Positions 1 to 8,795 of a stretch of 64,000 nt of DNA are shown here, in pieces. Source of the stretch: Nitrososphaerota archaeon (lineage in GTDB: Archaea; Thermoproteota; EX4484-205; JAAOZP01); NCBI GenBank assembly GCA_011605725.1, contig JAAOZP010000004.1:124001-188000 (forward strand), read 5' to 3'. Numbering within the stretch: the stretch's first letter is position 1; each line of letters begins with the position of its first letter. The notes under the pieces were generated by a model. It saw only the letters and a list, made by a program, of their open reading frames with translations. It did no database searches and was not told the origin of the DNA. The translations under genes and the position numbers were made by a program.

Positions 1-1
1 T

Positions 2-673
2 GTAAATGCTCTACGCCTCGCGAAGCTTGGCGAAGCCAAGGCTGTTTTTCTTGGGGACTATGTTGACAGGGGGCCGCACCAAGACAGTGTTATAAACCTT
101 CTCTTACAGATGAAAAACGATAATCCTGACGAAATATTCCTTTTAAGGGGTAATCATGAAACACCCTCGATGAATTTTTCATACGGTTTTCTAAATCTTC
201 TCGTCAGAAAGTTTGGAAAAGACTATGGGAAGGTTTACGAAGCATATTTGAGAGTTTTCTCGGAAATGCCTCTCGCGGGGATAGTCAACGAAAGGGTGAT
301 GCTGGTTCACGGAGGACTTGCCAAGGGACTTGAAAGGATCGAGGAGCTTGAGAAAGCGGGTAAAGGAGGGTTTGAACCCGAGGACAAGAAGGTTTTTGAA
401 ACGCTCTGGAACGATCCTTCTGAAGACGTTGAAGATTTCTCTCCTAATCCTAGAGGACCAGGAATCCACTGTTTCGGCGGAAAAGCTCTTGAAAGATTTC
501 TGAAGAACAATAATCTTAGAATGATGGTGAGAAGCCATGAACCTGTCCTTCAGGGTTATCGCATTCTTTTCAACGGACTCTTAATAACAATCTTTTCCTG
601 CAGGTTCTACGGCGTTAAACCCACCGCGTTAGAATTGAATAAGGAAAAATACCTTTTTAAAAGCTTGGAATAG
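2..673 (+). CDS. PPP-family serine/threonine protein phosphatase (5' end outside window)
   Basis: This is a metal-dependent phosphoprotein phosphatase of the PP1/PP2A type. The open frame enters from the left edge without a start; the first methionine (base 110) is internal, because GDYVDRG (metal site) lies upstream of it at about bases 53-73. LRGNHE follows, then a VHGG segment and a C-terminal MVRSHEP histidine motif. About 223 residues are visible, and only the N-terminal metal-binding segment (GDxHG) is missing. The family dephosphorylates Ser/Thr residues in the cytoplasm; the target cannot be told. The frame closes with TAG and is followed by an AT-rich spacer before the next gene. Confidence 0.9.
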   Translation, partial: VNALRLAKLGEAKAVFLGDYVDRGPHQDSVINLLLQMKNDNPDEIFLLRGNHETPSMNFSYGFLNLLVRKFGKDYGKVYEAYLRVFSEMPLAGIVNERVMLVHGGLAKGLERIEELEKAGKGGFEPEDKKVFETLWNDPSEDVEDFSPNPRGPGIHCFGGKALERFLKNNNLRMMVRSHEPVLQGYRILFNGLLITIFSCRFYGVKPTALELNKEKYLFKSLE

Positions 674-781
674 AAGGCTGGACAACCCTAAGTAGAGACT
701 TTGAGAAGGTTTCAGGCATATGGTGCTAGGTGGAATACTGGAAGTTAAGCTTATAAATAAGGGTTGAGGCGACACTTCGAG

Positions 782-1117
782 ATGAGCTCTGAAATAACCA
801 TAGATGATTTCAAAAAGGTTAAGATGGTTGTTGGAACAATAGTCTCAGCCGAGAAGGTTAAGGGTTCTGAAAAGCTTCTGAAGCTTCAGGTAAGCTTAGG
901 AGGGAACATTGTGAAACAGTCGGTAGCAGGCCTGGGAACATTTTACACTCCGGAGCAGCTGGTGGGAAAACAATACGTTTTTGTGACTAATCTTAAGCCG
1001 GCAGTTATAATGGGCCAGGTTTCGGAAGTAATGGTTCTCGCTGCAGTCGAGAGCAAGAATAGGGTAGCACTGATATGCCCTGACAGCAAGATTTCAGACG
1101 GATCCCAAGTGACGTAG
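782..1117 (+). CDS. tRNA-binding domain protein (MetRS beta-subunit / Csaa-like)
   Basis: A free-standing OB-fold of about 111 residues from the EMAPII/tRNA_bind family. It resembles the C-terminal dimerisation domain of methionyl-tRNA synthetase, which archaea often encode separately. The hallmarks DFxKVxMxVGxI, VxGSEKLLKLQV and the LKPAVIMGxxSEVMVLA block are all present. I place the start at ATG 782 rather than the in-frame TTG at 764, because family members begin just before the DDFKK segment and an AT-rich box (TTATAAATAA) lies about 25 nt upstream. It probably binds the tRNA elbow non-specifically and assists MetRS. Confidence 0.85.
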   Translation: MSSEITIDDFKKVKMVVGTIVSAEKVKGSEKLLKLQVSLGGNIVKQSVAGLGTFYTPEQLVGKQYVFVTNLKPAVIMGQVSEVMVLAAVESKNRVALICPDSKISDGSQVT

Positions 1118-1118
1118 A

Positions 1119-2174
1119 CTAGGCTTTCAACACGCGGTAGCCAGCTGCTTTCCTAAGCCTGTTCTGTATAGCCATGCCTATGCCTTCTTCAGGAAAGCCT
1201 TCAGCAATTATAATGTCCGGGTTCATCCTGTCAAGGCTCCTCAGCGCCGAGTAGATTCTTCTCGCCACAAGGTCAAGCCTATTCCTTGGGGCCAGCACTT
1301 CCACTATGATTCCCCTAGGCAATCGTCTGGCAGTCTCCTCTGAAACCATGCATCCCACTTTTAAACCTGATTTAAGGTATTCCTCGACGGTTTCAATTAT
1401 TTTTTCAATCTTCCTCTCATAATCGTCTCCTTCCACAACAATCATATCCGCTCTTGGAGCATAATGCCTATACTTCATGCCGGGAGAAGCAGGAACTCCT
1501 TCGAGGACACCGGACAATATGGAAGGATGCACTTCAACATCGCCAAGGTATTTTCTTAGGATATCGAGAGGAATCGGGCCAGGCCTGAGTATGACACACC
1601 TGTCCTCAGACACTTGGATGACAGTCGATTCAACCCCTATGAATGTTTCGCCAGCGTCAATTATCATGTCTATCGAGCCGTTTAAATCCTCATACACGTC
1701 TCTAGCGTTAGTCGGACTAGGCCTGCCTGAAAGATTAGCGCTGGGAGCAGCTATTGGAGAACCCAAGTGTTCGATCAACCCTAACGCAACATTGTGAGCA
1801 GGCATTCTTACAGCAACCGTTTCAAGACCAGCTGACACGGCTGAGGGAACCTTCTGAGATTTAGGAACAACTATTGTCAACGGGCCTGGCCAGAGTTCCC
1901 TGATAAGTTTCTCAGCTTTCTTTGGGACGCTGGTTGAAACCTCGTTAAGCATCTCCATGCTCGAGATATGCACTATAACAGGGTTGTCTGGAGGCCTTTT
2001 CTTGGCGGCAAATATCTTTAGAACAGCATTCTGGTTGAAAGCGTCAGCCCCAAGCCCGTAGACTGTTTCCGTTGGGAAGGCTACGAGCCCGCCTGACTTA
2101 AGAACTGCAGCTGCCTCCTGAAGCACCTTTTTGGAGGGACGATGCTTATCCGTCTTAAGAATCCTTGTCAACAA
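1119..2174 (-). CDS. sua5: L-threonylcarbamoyladenylate synthase, long Sua5 form
   Basis: Makes threonylcarbamoyl-AMP from threonine, bicarbonate and ATP, the first step of the universal t6A modification of ANN-decoding tRNAs. The N-terminal YrdC domain (about residues 12-210) contains GGLVAFPTETVYGLG, the KxRP segment (KKRPPDNP) and the SANLSG active-site loop. A C-terminal Sua5 domain (about 235-351) marks the long archaeal/eukaryotic type. The start is TTG, with two consecutive TTG codons at 2174 and 2171 as candidates. It converges on the preceding tRNA-binding gene with a 1-nt gap. Confidence 0.93.
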   Translation of the reverse strand: MLTRILKTDKHRPSKKVLQEAAAVLKSGGLVAFPTETVYGLGADAFNQNAVLKIFAAKKRPPDNPVIVHISSMEMLNEVSTSVPKKAEKLIRELWPGPLTIVVPKSQKVPSAVSAGLETVAVRMPAHNVALGLIEHLGSPIAAPSANLSGRPSPTNARDVYEDLNGSIDMIIDAGETFIGVESTVIQVSEDRCVILRPGPIPLDILRKYLGDVEVHPSILSGVLEGVPASPGMKYRHYAPRADMIVVEGDDYERKIEKIIETVEEYLKSGLKVGCMVSEETARRLPRGIIVEVLAPRNRLDLVARRIYSALRSLDRMNPDIIIAEGFPEEGIGMAIQNRLRKAAGYRVLKA

Positions 2175-2292
2175 CCAGCACTATACGTATAGGTAAGCCG
2201 GTTAATAACGTTTTTCACTAAACTTTTCCTGAAAGCTCTTGAAGACGAGAACAGGAAGGAATAATAAGTGGTAAACAGGTATTTAGCTGTAA

Positions 2293-2838
2293 ATGCGTGT
2301 CGAGATTGTTAGCCTTACGGATGAAAACTTAGCTGAAGCCCCGGAACGGGGGGAGCATCCTTTCAGCTGCAAGTATTGTCTATACTGGGAGCTTGAAGAG
2401 TTTTCCGACTCTTCTAGGGAAAGCAGGGGAGACATGCTGGCTAGGAAGCTCAACTGGCTGAGAAGAGTTGGAAAAACGTTTGGCGAATGCGGAAAGATAG
2501 TTTATGTAGATGGAAAACCAGTGGGCTACGCGCAGTATGCTCCTCCCAGCATGCTTCCTCTCTCAGCCAAGTACCCATCTGGACCGCCCAGTGGGGACGC
2601 GGTGTTGATCTCATGCCTTTTCATCGCTCAGAAGGAATACAGGAGGCGTGGGCTCGGAAAACAGCTTTTGCAAACCATAATTGAAGATTTGAGAAAGAAG
2701 GGAGTCAAGGCTGTTGAAACCTTTGCTGGAAAGAATAATCCTAGCAACCCGTCTGGACCGGTGGAGTTTTACCTTAAAAACGGGTTTAAGATTCACAGGG
2801 ATGACTCGGAGTACCCATTGATGAGGCTCGAACTATAG
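2293..2838 (+). CDS. GNAT-family N-acetyltransferase
   Basis: A 181-residue single-domain acetyltransferase. The acetyl-CoA binding loop is visible as YRRRGLGKQLLQ (about residues 115-126), after a beta strand ending in LISCLFI. The C terminus has the FYLKNGFKIHRDD segment typical of the fold. The N terminus has a C-x2-C pair (CKYC) within the first 35 residues, which is unusual and also seen in some archaeal relatives. The substrate is unknown. It is transcribed alone, divergently from sua5, with an AT-rich promoter region between them. Confidence 0.8.
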   Translation: MRVEIVSLTDENLAEAPERGEHPFSCKYCLYWELEEFSDSSRESRGDMLARKLNWLRRVGKTFGECGKIVYVDGKPVGYAQYAPPSMLPLSAKYPSGPPSGDAVLISCLFIAQKEYRRRGLGKQLLQTIIEDLRKKGVKAVETFAGKNNPSNPSGPVEFYLKNGFKIHRDDSEYPLMRLEL

Positions 2839-2921
2839 TGTGAAAGGCGTTTCCCACGAGGATAATTAACCATTTTCAACTCCAGCATGTTGAGACTTTT
2901 CAGGGCAGGCAGGGTTTTTAG

Positions 2922-2933
2922 AGCGCGCGCGCT
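2922..2933. repeat. GC-alternating palindrome AGCGCGCGCGCT
   Basis: A 12-nt copy located about 60 nt before the sulfur-carrier start and followed by TTTAAAA. The GNAT gene ends 83 nt to its left; no remnant is evident on either side. Confidence 0.7.
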
Positions 2934-2992
2934 TTAAAAGGCTTATGTTTAAATTCAGCTTTAAAGCCAACAACGTAGCCGGCGTAAACCGA

Positions 2993-3199
2993 ATGAGGGT
3001 AAAAGTATTCGTACAGAGGCTTCGCGAAACAAGGGTTATAGACTTAAAGGAGGACAGTAGGATTGAAGACCTTCTTAAAATGCTGAGGATAAGTGCTTCT
3101 GAAGTGGTTCCGGTTAGGAACGGGGTTATAGTTACTGAGAAGGAGCTTCTGAAAGACGGAGACGAGGTTAGGCTTCTAAGTGTTGTATCAGGCGGTTGA
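2993..3199 (+). CDS. MoaD/ThiS-type ubiquitin-like sulfur carrier
   Basis: A small beta-grasp protein of about 68 residues ending in the diagnostic VSGG. The terminal Gly-Gly is adenylated by an E1-like enzyme and thiocarboxylated to carry sulfur. An in-frame ATG at 2945 would add 16 residues unlike the family, so I choose ATG 2993 (MRVKVFV). It ends 3 nt before the tRNA-thiolation gene, so the two are almost certainly co-transcribed and the carrier probably supplies sulfur to that enzyme, as TtuB does for TtuA. Confidence 0.88.
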   Translation: MRVKVFVQRLRETRVIDLKEDSRIEDLLKMLRISASEVVPVRNGVIVTEKELLKDGDEVRLLSVVSGG

Positions 3200-3202
3200 A
3201 GT

Positions 3203-4138
3203 ATGGTTTGTGAAGACTGTGAGAAAAAGGCTGTCTACATTTCTTTAAGCGGGAGAGGACTCTGCAGCAAACATTTTAAAAAGTATTTTGAGACGAAAGT
3301 AATACGGACAATTAAGAAGCATGGCTTAATCGAATACGGGGAAAGAGTCCTCGTAGCCTGCTCAGGAGGTAAGGATAGTACAGCCCTGCTAAGCCTCCTC
3401 TGGAGGCTTATGAGGAATAAGCGTGAAAACATCGCTGCGATAGCTATCGACGAGGGTATAAGCGGCTACAGGGATGTGAAGCTTAAAGGGCTGGTTGAAT
3501 TCTGCAGGGAGAACAATATACCTTTACATACTTACTCGTTTAAGGAGCAGTATGGCTTCACACTAGACGAGGCTGTTAAAATATCCAGGGAGAACAGGCT
3601 TAAAATAAAGCCTTGCTATATTTGCGGAGTCCTAAGAAGGAGCCTGATAAACACTTATGCGAGGAGGCTCGGCTTCTCTAAGGTTGCGACTGGCCACAAT
3701 CTGGACGATGAGGCTCAGACAATCCTCATGAACTATCTCAGGGGAAACCCGTCGCTCCTAGCTAGGCTCGGCCCAAAGACGGGTATTGTTGAAGACGAGG
3801 GCTTCGTCCAGAGGGTTAAACCATTCTACTTCTGCACGGAGAAAGAGGACACTATTTACGCGCTCCTAACCGGTATTGAAGTAGACTTTGTAGAATGCCC
3901 CTACCATGTTGAAAACTACAGGCTTGAGATAAGGGATTTTCTGAACAGGCTTGACTCAACCGTTCCCGGGGTTAAGCATGGCCTCGTAAACAATTTCCTC
4001 AAGATGCTTCCACTTTTAAAGAGGGAATACTCGTCCCGCAGCCTGGGGCACTGCAGAGTCTGCGGAAACCCTGCGGCGCGAGAAGTCTGTAGAGCATGCA
4101 TGATAGTGGAGAAAATAAAGCCATTTCTAAGGGGTTAG
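3203..4138 (+). CDS. TtuA/Ncs6-type tRNA 2-thiolation enzyme
   Basis: An ATP-dependent tRNA thiolase of the TtuA/Ctu1 family (311 residues). It shows an N-terminal Cys cluster (CEDC, then CSKH), the PP-loop SGGKDST at about residue 54, the catalytic CYIC (residues near 140) and a second cysteine after the ATGHNLDDEAQTILMN motif. A C-terminal zinc finger (CRVCGNPA and CRAC) closes the protein. These enzymes thiolate U54 or wobble U34 of tRNAs and often carry a labile Fe-S cluster. The upstream gene is the likely sulfur-carrier partner. U54 thiolation would suit a thermophile, but the target position cannot be read from sequence. Confidence 0.9.
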   Translation: MVCEDCEKKAVYISLSGRGLCSKHFKKYFETKVIRTIKKHGLIEYGERVLVACSGGKDSTALLSLLWRLMRNKRENIAAIAIDEGISGYRDVKLKGLVEFCRENNIPLHTYSFKEQYGFTLDEAVKISRENRLKIKPCYICGVLRRSLINTYARRLGFSKVATGHNLDDEAQTILMNYLRGNPSLLARLGPKTGIVEDEGFVQRVKPFYFCTEKEDTIYALLTGIEVDFVECPYHVENYRLEIRDFLNRLDSTVPGVKHGLVNNFLKMLPLLKREYSSRSLGHCRVCGNPAAREVCRACMIVEKIKPFLRG

Positions 4139-4142
4139 AACC

Positions 4143-4421
4143 ATGAATCATAGTGTAAACAGGTCGCCGTTCATCTTCCCGGAGACCAGGCTTAGGCTCG
4201 CCTCCCTACTAAGAATAAACGGTTTCCACGTGAGAATGCATGGGTACGAGTACCTAGTTTCCTACGGCAACGCGTTCCTATGCCTAATACTTCTCCAACC
4301 CTTTGAGGCCACTGTTTTAATCAGGGTTTTCAAATGGATAGAAGAGTCCAGTATGCTGGTTGAGAAAATAGTCGGACTTGTTAAGACCCTGGACAAGACG
4401 TCTAGAGTAATCACCTATTAG
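4143..4421 (+). CDS. small conserved-looking protein of unknown function
   Basis: A 92-residue protein that I do not recognise. It starts 4 nt after the TtuA-like gene, so it is probably the third gene of the sulfur-carrier/thiolase operon. It has no obvious signal peptide or cysteine motif. The middle part (FLCLILLQPFEATVLIRVF) is hydrophobic but short and mixed, more like a buried core than a membrane helix, and the C terminus is predicted helical. Confidence 0.6.
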   Translation: MNHSVNRSPFIFPETRLRLASLLRINGFHVRMHGYEYLVSYGNAFLCLILLQPFEATVLIRVFKWIEESSMLVEKIVGLVKTLDKTSRVITY

Positions 4422-4462
4422 ACTGGCAAGCTTTTTAAAACCCTTCAGACTCTAGGCCCCGT

Positions 4463-5896
4463 ATGCAGCGCTTAGAGAAGCCGATGCTTCTAGACACCAC
4501 GTTGAGAGAGGGTCTCCAGACTCCCGGAGTATACTTCACGCTTGAGGAGAGAGTCACGATAATGAGGGAGCTCGACAAGTCTGGTATAGATCTTATTGAA
4601 ATAGGGTCCCCCTATACTGGCGAGGGTGAGAGAAGAATCGTGTCTGAGCTGAGCCGGATTGAGACGAGAGCCCTTAAAGCAGCTCATTGTAGAGCTTTAG
4701 AATCGGATGTTGATACTGTTCCAGACGGTGTTGACTGGGTTGCTCTCTACCTATCCCCTGCCGACAGGCATCTGGAAGCGAAGTTTGAAAAAATAGTCGA
4801 CAAGAGAGGGTTCGTTCTTACACAGGTTCCGAAAGCCATCAAGTATGCGAAGAGCAAGGGTTACAGAGTAAGGTATACGGCTGAGGATGCTTTCAGAGCA
4901 GACCCAGTATTCCTCAAACAGGTTGTTGAGAAAGCTATTGAGGCGGGTGCTGACTCCATTAGTCTACCTGATACTTCAGGAGGAGCCTCGCCTACCGATG
5001 TTAGAAGGGTTTACGGAGAGATAAACAGGCTTATAAAGAATAGAAACAACCATAGCCTAATAGAGGCTCATTTTCACAACGACATGGGTATGGCTCTTGC
5101 GAACACCATAGAAGCCTGGATGAGCGGGGCGACGATACTCCACGGATCCATGAACTGGCTTGGAGAACGAGCAGGGATACCGGACACGCTCATCCTAGCT
5201 ACATGGATGAAAATCAGATACGGATATGAGTATGACTTGGCCAGCCTGATGAGACTTGCAGAATACGTGGAGAAAGTTTCGGGGATCAACATACCTCCGA
5301 ACAATCCTGTTTCTGGGAAAAACGTCTTCACGCATACTGCAGGCACCCATCAGAAAGCCGCTTTCAGAGACCCATTAACATACCAGCCTTTTGACGCGAG
5401 CATTGTGGGCAGGGAGAGCAGCTTCGCCCTTGGACCCATGGTTGGAAGCGAGGGTGTTAAGGCAGCCTTGAAGAAGAGGGGTGTTGAAATCGAGAAGCTT
5501 GAGGAGAGCGTGTTCGAAGAGATAAGGGATAGAGTTAAGTCAGCATATCTTCTGCACGGTAGAGGAGCCTCAGCCATGGAGAACATAATTATAGCTGAAG
5601 TGTTGAACAGAACTGGAGTAGCTAGAATAACTCTTCCGGAGAGCATTTCAGCGCAAATACTCATAGATGTTGAGAGCATGGGGGACAAGGATTTCGAGGA
5701 TTTCTGCAGGAAGCTGCTTGCGAGAGACAAAGGGGTTAGAGAGATAGTTGAAATATGGGGCTCATCCTTCGATTACATGGCCATGGTTGACAGGGTTTCA
5801 AGTCTGAAGGAGCTTGACAATATTGTTAACAGTTTTAGAAAGGCTAAGGGAGTTTTGAAAACAGAAACCCTGATAACAGGCAAGAAGATAGAATAA
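4463..5896 (+). CDS. homocitrate/isopropylmalate synthase family enzyme with C-terminal RAM domain
   Basis: A DRE-TIM metallolyase of 477 residues that condenses acetyl-CoA with a 2-oxo acid. It shows LLDTTLREGLQTPG (residues 9-22, catalytic Arg and metal Asp), EAHFHNDMG (His metal ligands) and HTAGTHQKA. The last ~95 residues do not look like the LeuA regulatory domain but like an Lrp/AsnC RAM ligand-binding domain (GSSFDYMAMVDRVSSLKEL, then the pattern KxxGVLKTET). RAM-fused homologues are associated with feedback-controlled homocitrate synthases. With the downstream aconitase-like subunits this favours aminoadipate-type lysine synthesis, though a leucine role is possible. Confidence 0.83.
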   Translation: MQRLEKPMLLDTTLREGLQTPGVYFTLEERVTIMRELDKSGIDLIEIGSPYTGEGERRIVSELSRIETRALKAAHCRALESDVDTVPDGVDWVALYLSPADRHLEAKFEKIVDKRGFVLTQVPKAIKYAKSKGYRVRYTAEDAFRADPVFLKQVVEKAIEAGADSISLPDTSGGASPTDVRRVYGEINRLIKNRNNHSLIEAHFHNDMGMALANTIEAWMSGATILHGSMNWLGERAGIPDTLILATWMKIRYGYEYDLASLMRLAEYVEKVSGINIPPNNPVSGKNVFTHTAGTHQKAAFRDPLTYQPFDASIVGRESSFALGPMVGSEGVKAALKKRGVEIEKLEESVFEEIRDRVKSAYLLHGRGASAMENIIIAEVLNRTGVARITLPESISAQILIDVESMGDKDFEDFCRKLLARDKGVREIVEIWGSSFDYMAMVDRVSSLKELDNIVNSFRKAKGVLKTETLITGKKIE

Positions 5897-5957
5897 TGCT
5901 TAAAACCAGAATCATCGATATTACTGCAAAGGTTTTAAGTAAGTATCTCCATAAGGT

Positions 5958-5969
5958 CTAGCGCGCTAG
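5958..5969. repeat. palindrome CTAGCGCGCTAG
   Basis: A perfect 12-nt palindrome with a shorter (GC)3 core, between the synthase and phosphodiesterase genes, before a T-run. Confidence 0.6.
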
Positions 5970-6015
5970 TTTTTTATGAAAAAGGTTAAATCAAGCATCC
6001 GTCTGGTTTTCCCTT

Positions 6016-6516
6016 ATGCTGATAGGTTTGATAAGCGATACGCATGATCACTTGACGATGATCGAGAGAGCAGTGGCTTTCTTCAACGATAAGAAGGTGA
6101 GCATCGTGCTTCACGCGGGGGATGTTATAAGCCCGTTCACCGCTAGGAAGTTTAAGGACTGCAGGTCGAGGCTCATACTTGTATATGGGAATAACGATGG
6201 CGATAGAGGTAATCTTCAAAGAGCTTTTTCTGAAATAGGTGCTCAGTTCTACTGGCCGGCCGCGATGCTAGAGTTGGATGGAAAGAAGATTCTTGTTCTC
6301 CATGGCGAAGACACGAGACTTATCGAGGATATAGCTAGTCGAGGAATGTTTGACCTCATCGTCTCCGGTCACACGCATGAGCCGCATGTGAGAAGCATTG
6401 GAAATACGCTCTGGGTTAATCCAGGTGAAGCATGCGGCTACTTAACGAACAGGCCGACAGTAGGGCTATACGATTCCATGAAGCATAGAGCAGAAATAAT
6501 AGAGTTAAAGGGTTAA
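6016..6516 (+). CDS. YfcE/MJ0936-type metallophosphoesterase
   Basis: A 166-residue calcineurin-like phosphodiesterase. The binuclear metal motifs are intact: LISDTHDH (residues 5-12), HAGDVI, YGNNDGD, LHGED and SGHTHEPH, and the enzyme ends with the WVNPGEA loop common in the archaeal MJ0936 group. Natural substrates are not established for this group; homologues hydrolyse bis-phosphodiesters in vitro. It has its own AT-rich upstream region, separated from the synthase gene by a spacer with a CTAGCGCGCTAG palindrome. Confidence 0.88.
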   Translation: MLIGLISDTHDHLTMIERAVAFFNDKKVSIVLHAGDVISPFTARKFKDCRSRLILVYGNNDGDRGNLQRAFSEIGAQFYWPAAMLELDGKKILVLHGEDTRLIEDIASRGMFDLIVSGHTHEPHVRSIGNTLWVNPGEACGYLTNRPTVGLYDSMKHRAEIIELKG

Positions 6517-6611
6517 AAATAAAATGCCGTTACAGCGTTTATAAAAATGTTCCACCATTAAGATTAGGGATGGAAGTGGCAGTCAATATTACAAACAGCC
6601 AGAATTCAGCT

Positions 6612-6620
6612 GCGCGCGCT
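6612..6620. repeat. GC element GCGCGCGCT
   Basis: A half-complete copy (5' A replaced by T) between the phosphodiesterase and homoaconitase-like genes. A 29-codon frame crosses it (MEVAVNITNSQNSA) with no recognisable product. Confidence 0.5.
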
Positions 6621-6700
6621 ATTCGTCACGAATACACGGTGGAATCAGGAAACCGTTAGGTTAAATTTTATATATGGAGCACTTATGGAAAGGCTGAGAA

Positions 6701-7963
6701 TTGGGTGAAACACTGATTCAGAAACTATTCAGAAACAAGCTTGGGAAAACGGTAAAGCCTGGGGAAATAGTAGTTGTAGACATCGATCTTGCTTATGCTC
6801 ATGACGGTACCGGCCCGCTCGCCATAGACGCTTTCCGTGAATTAGGCTCCAGCAAGGTGCTGGACCACTCCAGAATAAGGTTCGTCATAGACCATGCTTC
6901 ACCAAGTCCCAATGAGGGTGCTTCAAACCTACAACTTAAGCTCAGAGGCTTCGCAAGGGAGAATAGCATCAAAGTTTATGATGTTGGAGAAGGAATATGC
7001 CACCAAGTAATACCTGAGAACGAGGCTCTGAAACCGGGAATGATGATAGTGGGAGCGGATTCTCATACCGTCACGCTGGGAGCTTTCAGTCTTTTCGCGA
7101 CAGGAATAGGTTCGACAGACTTCGCTGAAGTAATGAGCTCGGGGAAACTGTGGTTCAAGATCCCGGAGGCCATGAAAGTCTCTTTAACCGGGAGATTGAG
7201 CCCGGGCGTTATGTCTAAAGACCTTATCCTGAGGATAATAGGAGACATGGGTGCTGACGGAGCCACCTACATGAGCGTTGAATTCCAAGGGGACGGGGTG
7301 AAAACGCTTTCAATGGCGAGCAGAATGACTGTTTGCAACATGGTTGTTGAAATGGGGGCTAAGAACGGCATCTTCCCGTTAGACGAGGTTACTGCAAGGC
7401 ATGTGGATACGAGCGGTTTAAGAGACAAGAGTATCTTCAAGCCTGATGAAAATGCTGAATACGCCATAAGCCTCAACTACAAGCTTGACGAGCTTGAGCC
7501 AGTAGTGGCGGCACCCCATAACGTTGACAATGTTAAACCAGTTAAGGAGCTTGAAGGACTAGAGGTCAACCAAGTCTTCATTGGCTCATGCACGAATGGT
7601 AGAGAAGAAGATTTTGAAATAGCTGCTAAAATACTTTCGAAGAAGGGTGTAAAGAAAGGAGTTAGATGCATAGCGATACCGGCCTCTAGGAAAGTGTTTC
7701 TAAACCTTCTCAAGAAAAGCATTATAGACAAGCTTGTTTCAGCAGGGTGCACAGTGACTCACAGCACGTGTGGACCATGCTTAGGAGTGCATTTCGGAAT
7801 ACTTGGCTCAGGGGAAGTTGCTGTCTCAACATCCAACAGGAATTTCAGGGGTAGAATGGGCAACCCTGAGTCAAGCATATACTTGGCGAGCCCAGCTACT
7901 GCAGCGGCTTCAGCCGTAGAAGGAGTCATAACAGACCCTAGAAAGCTTTTGGGAGGAGGGTGA
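6701..7963 (+). CDS. homoaconitase / isopropylmalate isomerase large subunit
   Basis: Large subunit (420 residues) of a two-subunit aconitase-type hydrolyase. VGADSHTVTLGA, FIGSCTNGREEDF and HSTCGPCLG carry the conserved residues; the Cys of SCTNG and the two Cys of CGPC bind the 4Fe-4S cluster. The start is TTG at 6701 (MGETLIQKLF). The small subunit follows 4 nt later. The sequence alone does not separate homoaconitase (lysine) from isopropylmalate isomerase (leucine); archaeal versions can act on both. The RAM-domain synthase upstream leans toward homocitrate. Confidence 0.9.
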   Translation: MGETLIQKLFRNKLGKTVKPGEIVVVDIDLAYAHDGTGPLAIDAFRELGSSKVLDHSRIRFVIDHASPSPNEGASNLQLKLRGFARENSIKVYDVGEGICHQVIPENEALKPGMMIVGADSHTVTLGAFSLFATGIGSTDFAEVMSSGKLWFKIPEAMKVSLTGRLSPGVMSKDLILRIIGDMGADGATYMSVEFQGDGVKTLSMASRMTVCNMVVEMGAKNGIFPLDEVTARHVDTSGLRDKSIFKPDENAEYAISLNYKLDELEPVVAAPHNVDNVKPVKELEGLEVNQVFIGSCTNGREEDFEIAAKILSKKGVKKGVRCIAIPASRKVFLNLLKKSIIDKLVSAGCTVTHSTCGPCLGVHFGILGSGEVAVSTSNRNFRGRMGNPESSIYLASPATAAASAVEGVITDPRKLLGGG

Positions 7964-7967
7964 GAGA

Positions 7968-8462
7968 ATGATCTTGAAAGGGAGGGTCTGGGTCCTCGGA
8001 GACCATATCAATACTGATGTGATAATACCTGCGAAATACAAGTTTAGGACCGGAGACTTCAAGGAGCTTGCGAAACATGTTTTCGAAGACCTTGACCCCA
8101 CGCTGGCTTCAAAAATATCTAAGGGGGACATCATTATAGCCGGCAGAAATTTTGGAATGGGTTCCAGTAGAGAGCATGCCCCGAGAGTAATTAAGGAGGC
8201 AGGGATATCAGCCATAGTAGCATGCTCCTTCGCCAGAATATTCTTCAGAAACGCGATAAATGTTGGGCTCCCCGTCGTAGAAGTTAAAGACATTAATAAA
8301 AATTTTAAACAGGGGGATATAGCCCTCATAGACTTCGAGAAAGGAGTTGTTAGGAACGAAACTACGGGCGTTGAGCTGAAATTCTCACCATACCCGGAAT
8401 TCATAATGAACATGATGAAGGCAGGAGGGCTTGCTGCATACAGGAAAAGCCTTAAAGCCTAA
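7968..8462 (+). CDS. homoaconitase / isopropylmalate isomerase small subunit
   Basis: Swivelling small subunit (164 residues) that partners the large subunit encoded immediately upstream. It contains GDHINTDVIIPAKY near the N terminus, the substrate-recognition region around residues 22-36, and NFGMGSSREHAPRVIK (about 60-75), which is the LeuD/AcnA signature. It begins with ATG, 4 nt after the large-subunit stop, which indicates translational coupling. Confidence 0.92.
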   Translation: MILKGRVWVLGDHINTDVIIPAKYKFRTGDFKELAKHVFEDLDPTLASKISKGDIIIAGRNFGMGSSREHAPRVIKEAGISAIVACSFARIFFRNAINVGLPVVEVKDINKNFKQGDIALIDFEKGVVRNETTGVELKFSPYPEFIMNMMKAGGLAAYRKSLKA

Positions 8463-8795
8463 ATATGCCTTAAAAACCTGCTTGAAAATCAGAGTCAATG
8501 CTCCTTGACCACTAGTCGAGGAAGCAAGAAATAAATACGATATTCCTAAGCTAAGTAATCATGGCAAATACGAATTCAAACGAGGTTTTAGCGCGCGCGC
8601 CATGTGGATCGTTTACTACTTATACTGGACAATAGTTCGCAGAAAAGCCTTCTTAAGGTATGGAGCAAGAAACGGGGGAGAAAAACGGGTTTAGGACGGA
8701 AAAATTTAGTATATATTTTTAGCTGAAATCTTATTTTAATTCACAATAACTAACCAATAGATTTACAAGCCCGAGTCGCATAGAAAGTTAGTGTC
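8463..8795. other. intergenic stretch with GC palindrome and short open tail
   Basis: This 333-base gap lies between two convergent genes. It contains an AGCGCGCGCGCC element at 8590-8601. From that element a plus-strand frame runs through ATG 8602 to TAG 8692-8694 (about 30 residues, beginning MWIVYYLYWTI, then a basic tail). It could be the C-terminal remnant of a membrane protein, but it is short. AT-rich runs near 8700-8760 (TATATTTTTAG) are unexplained; both neighbouring genes end here, so they would not be their promoters. Confidence 0.4.
8590..8601. repeat. GC-alternating element AGCGCGCGCGCC
   Basis: A copy that ends in CC rather than CT, preceded by TTTT, at the left edge of a possible open tail (8602-8694). 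Confidence 0.6.

Noticed and set aside
764-781. TTG start at 764 for the tRNA-binding protein
   Set aside because: The extra residues do not match the family and the AT box sits better for ATG 782.
5350-5730. Long antisense open frames opposite many genes (for example 5350-5730 and 12436-12984)
   Set aside because: They are shadows of conserved genes on the other strand, with Ser/Leu-rich low-information composition.
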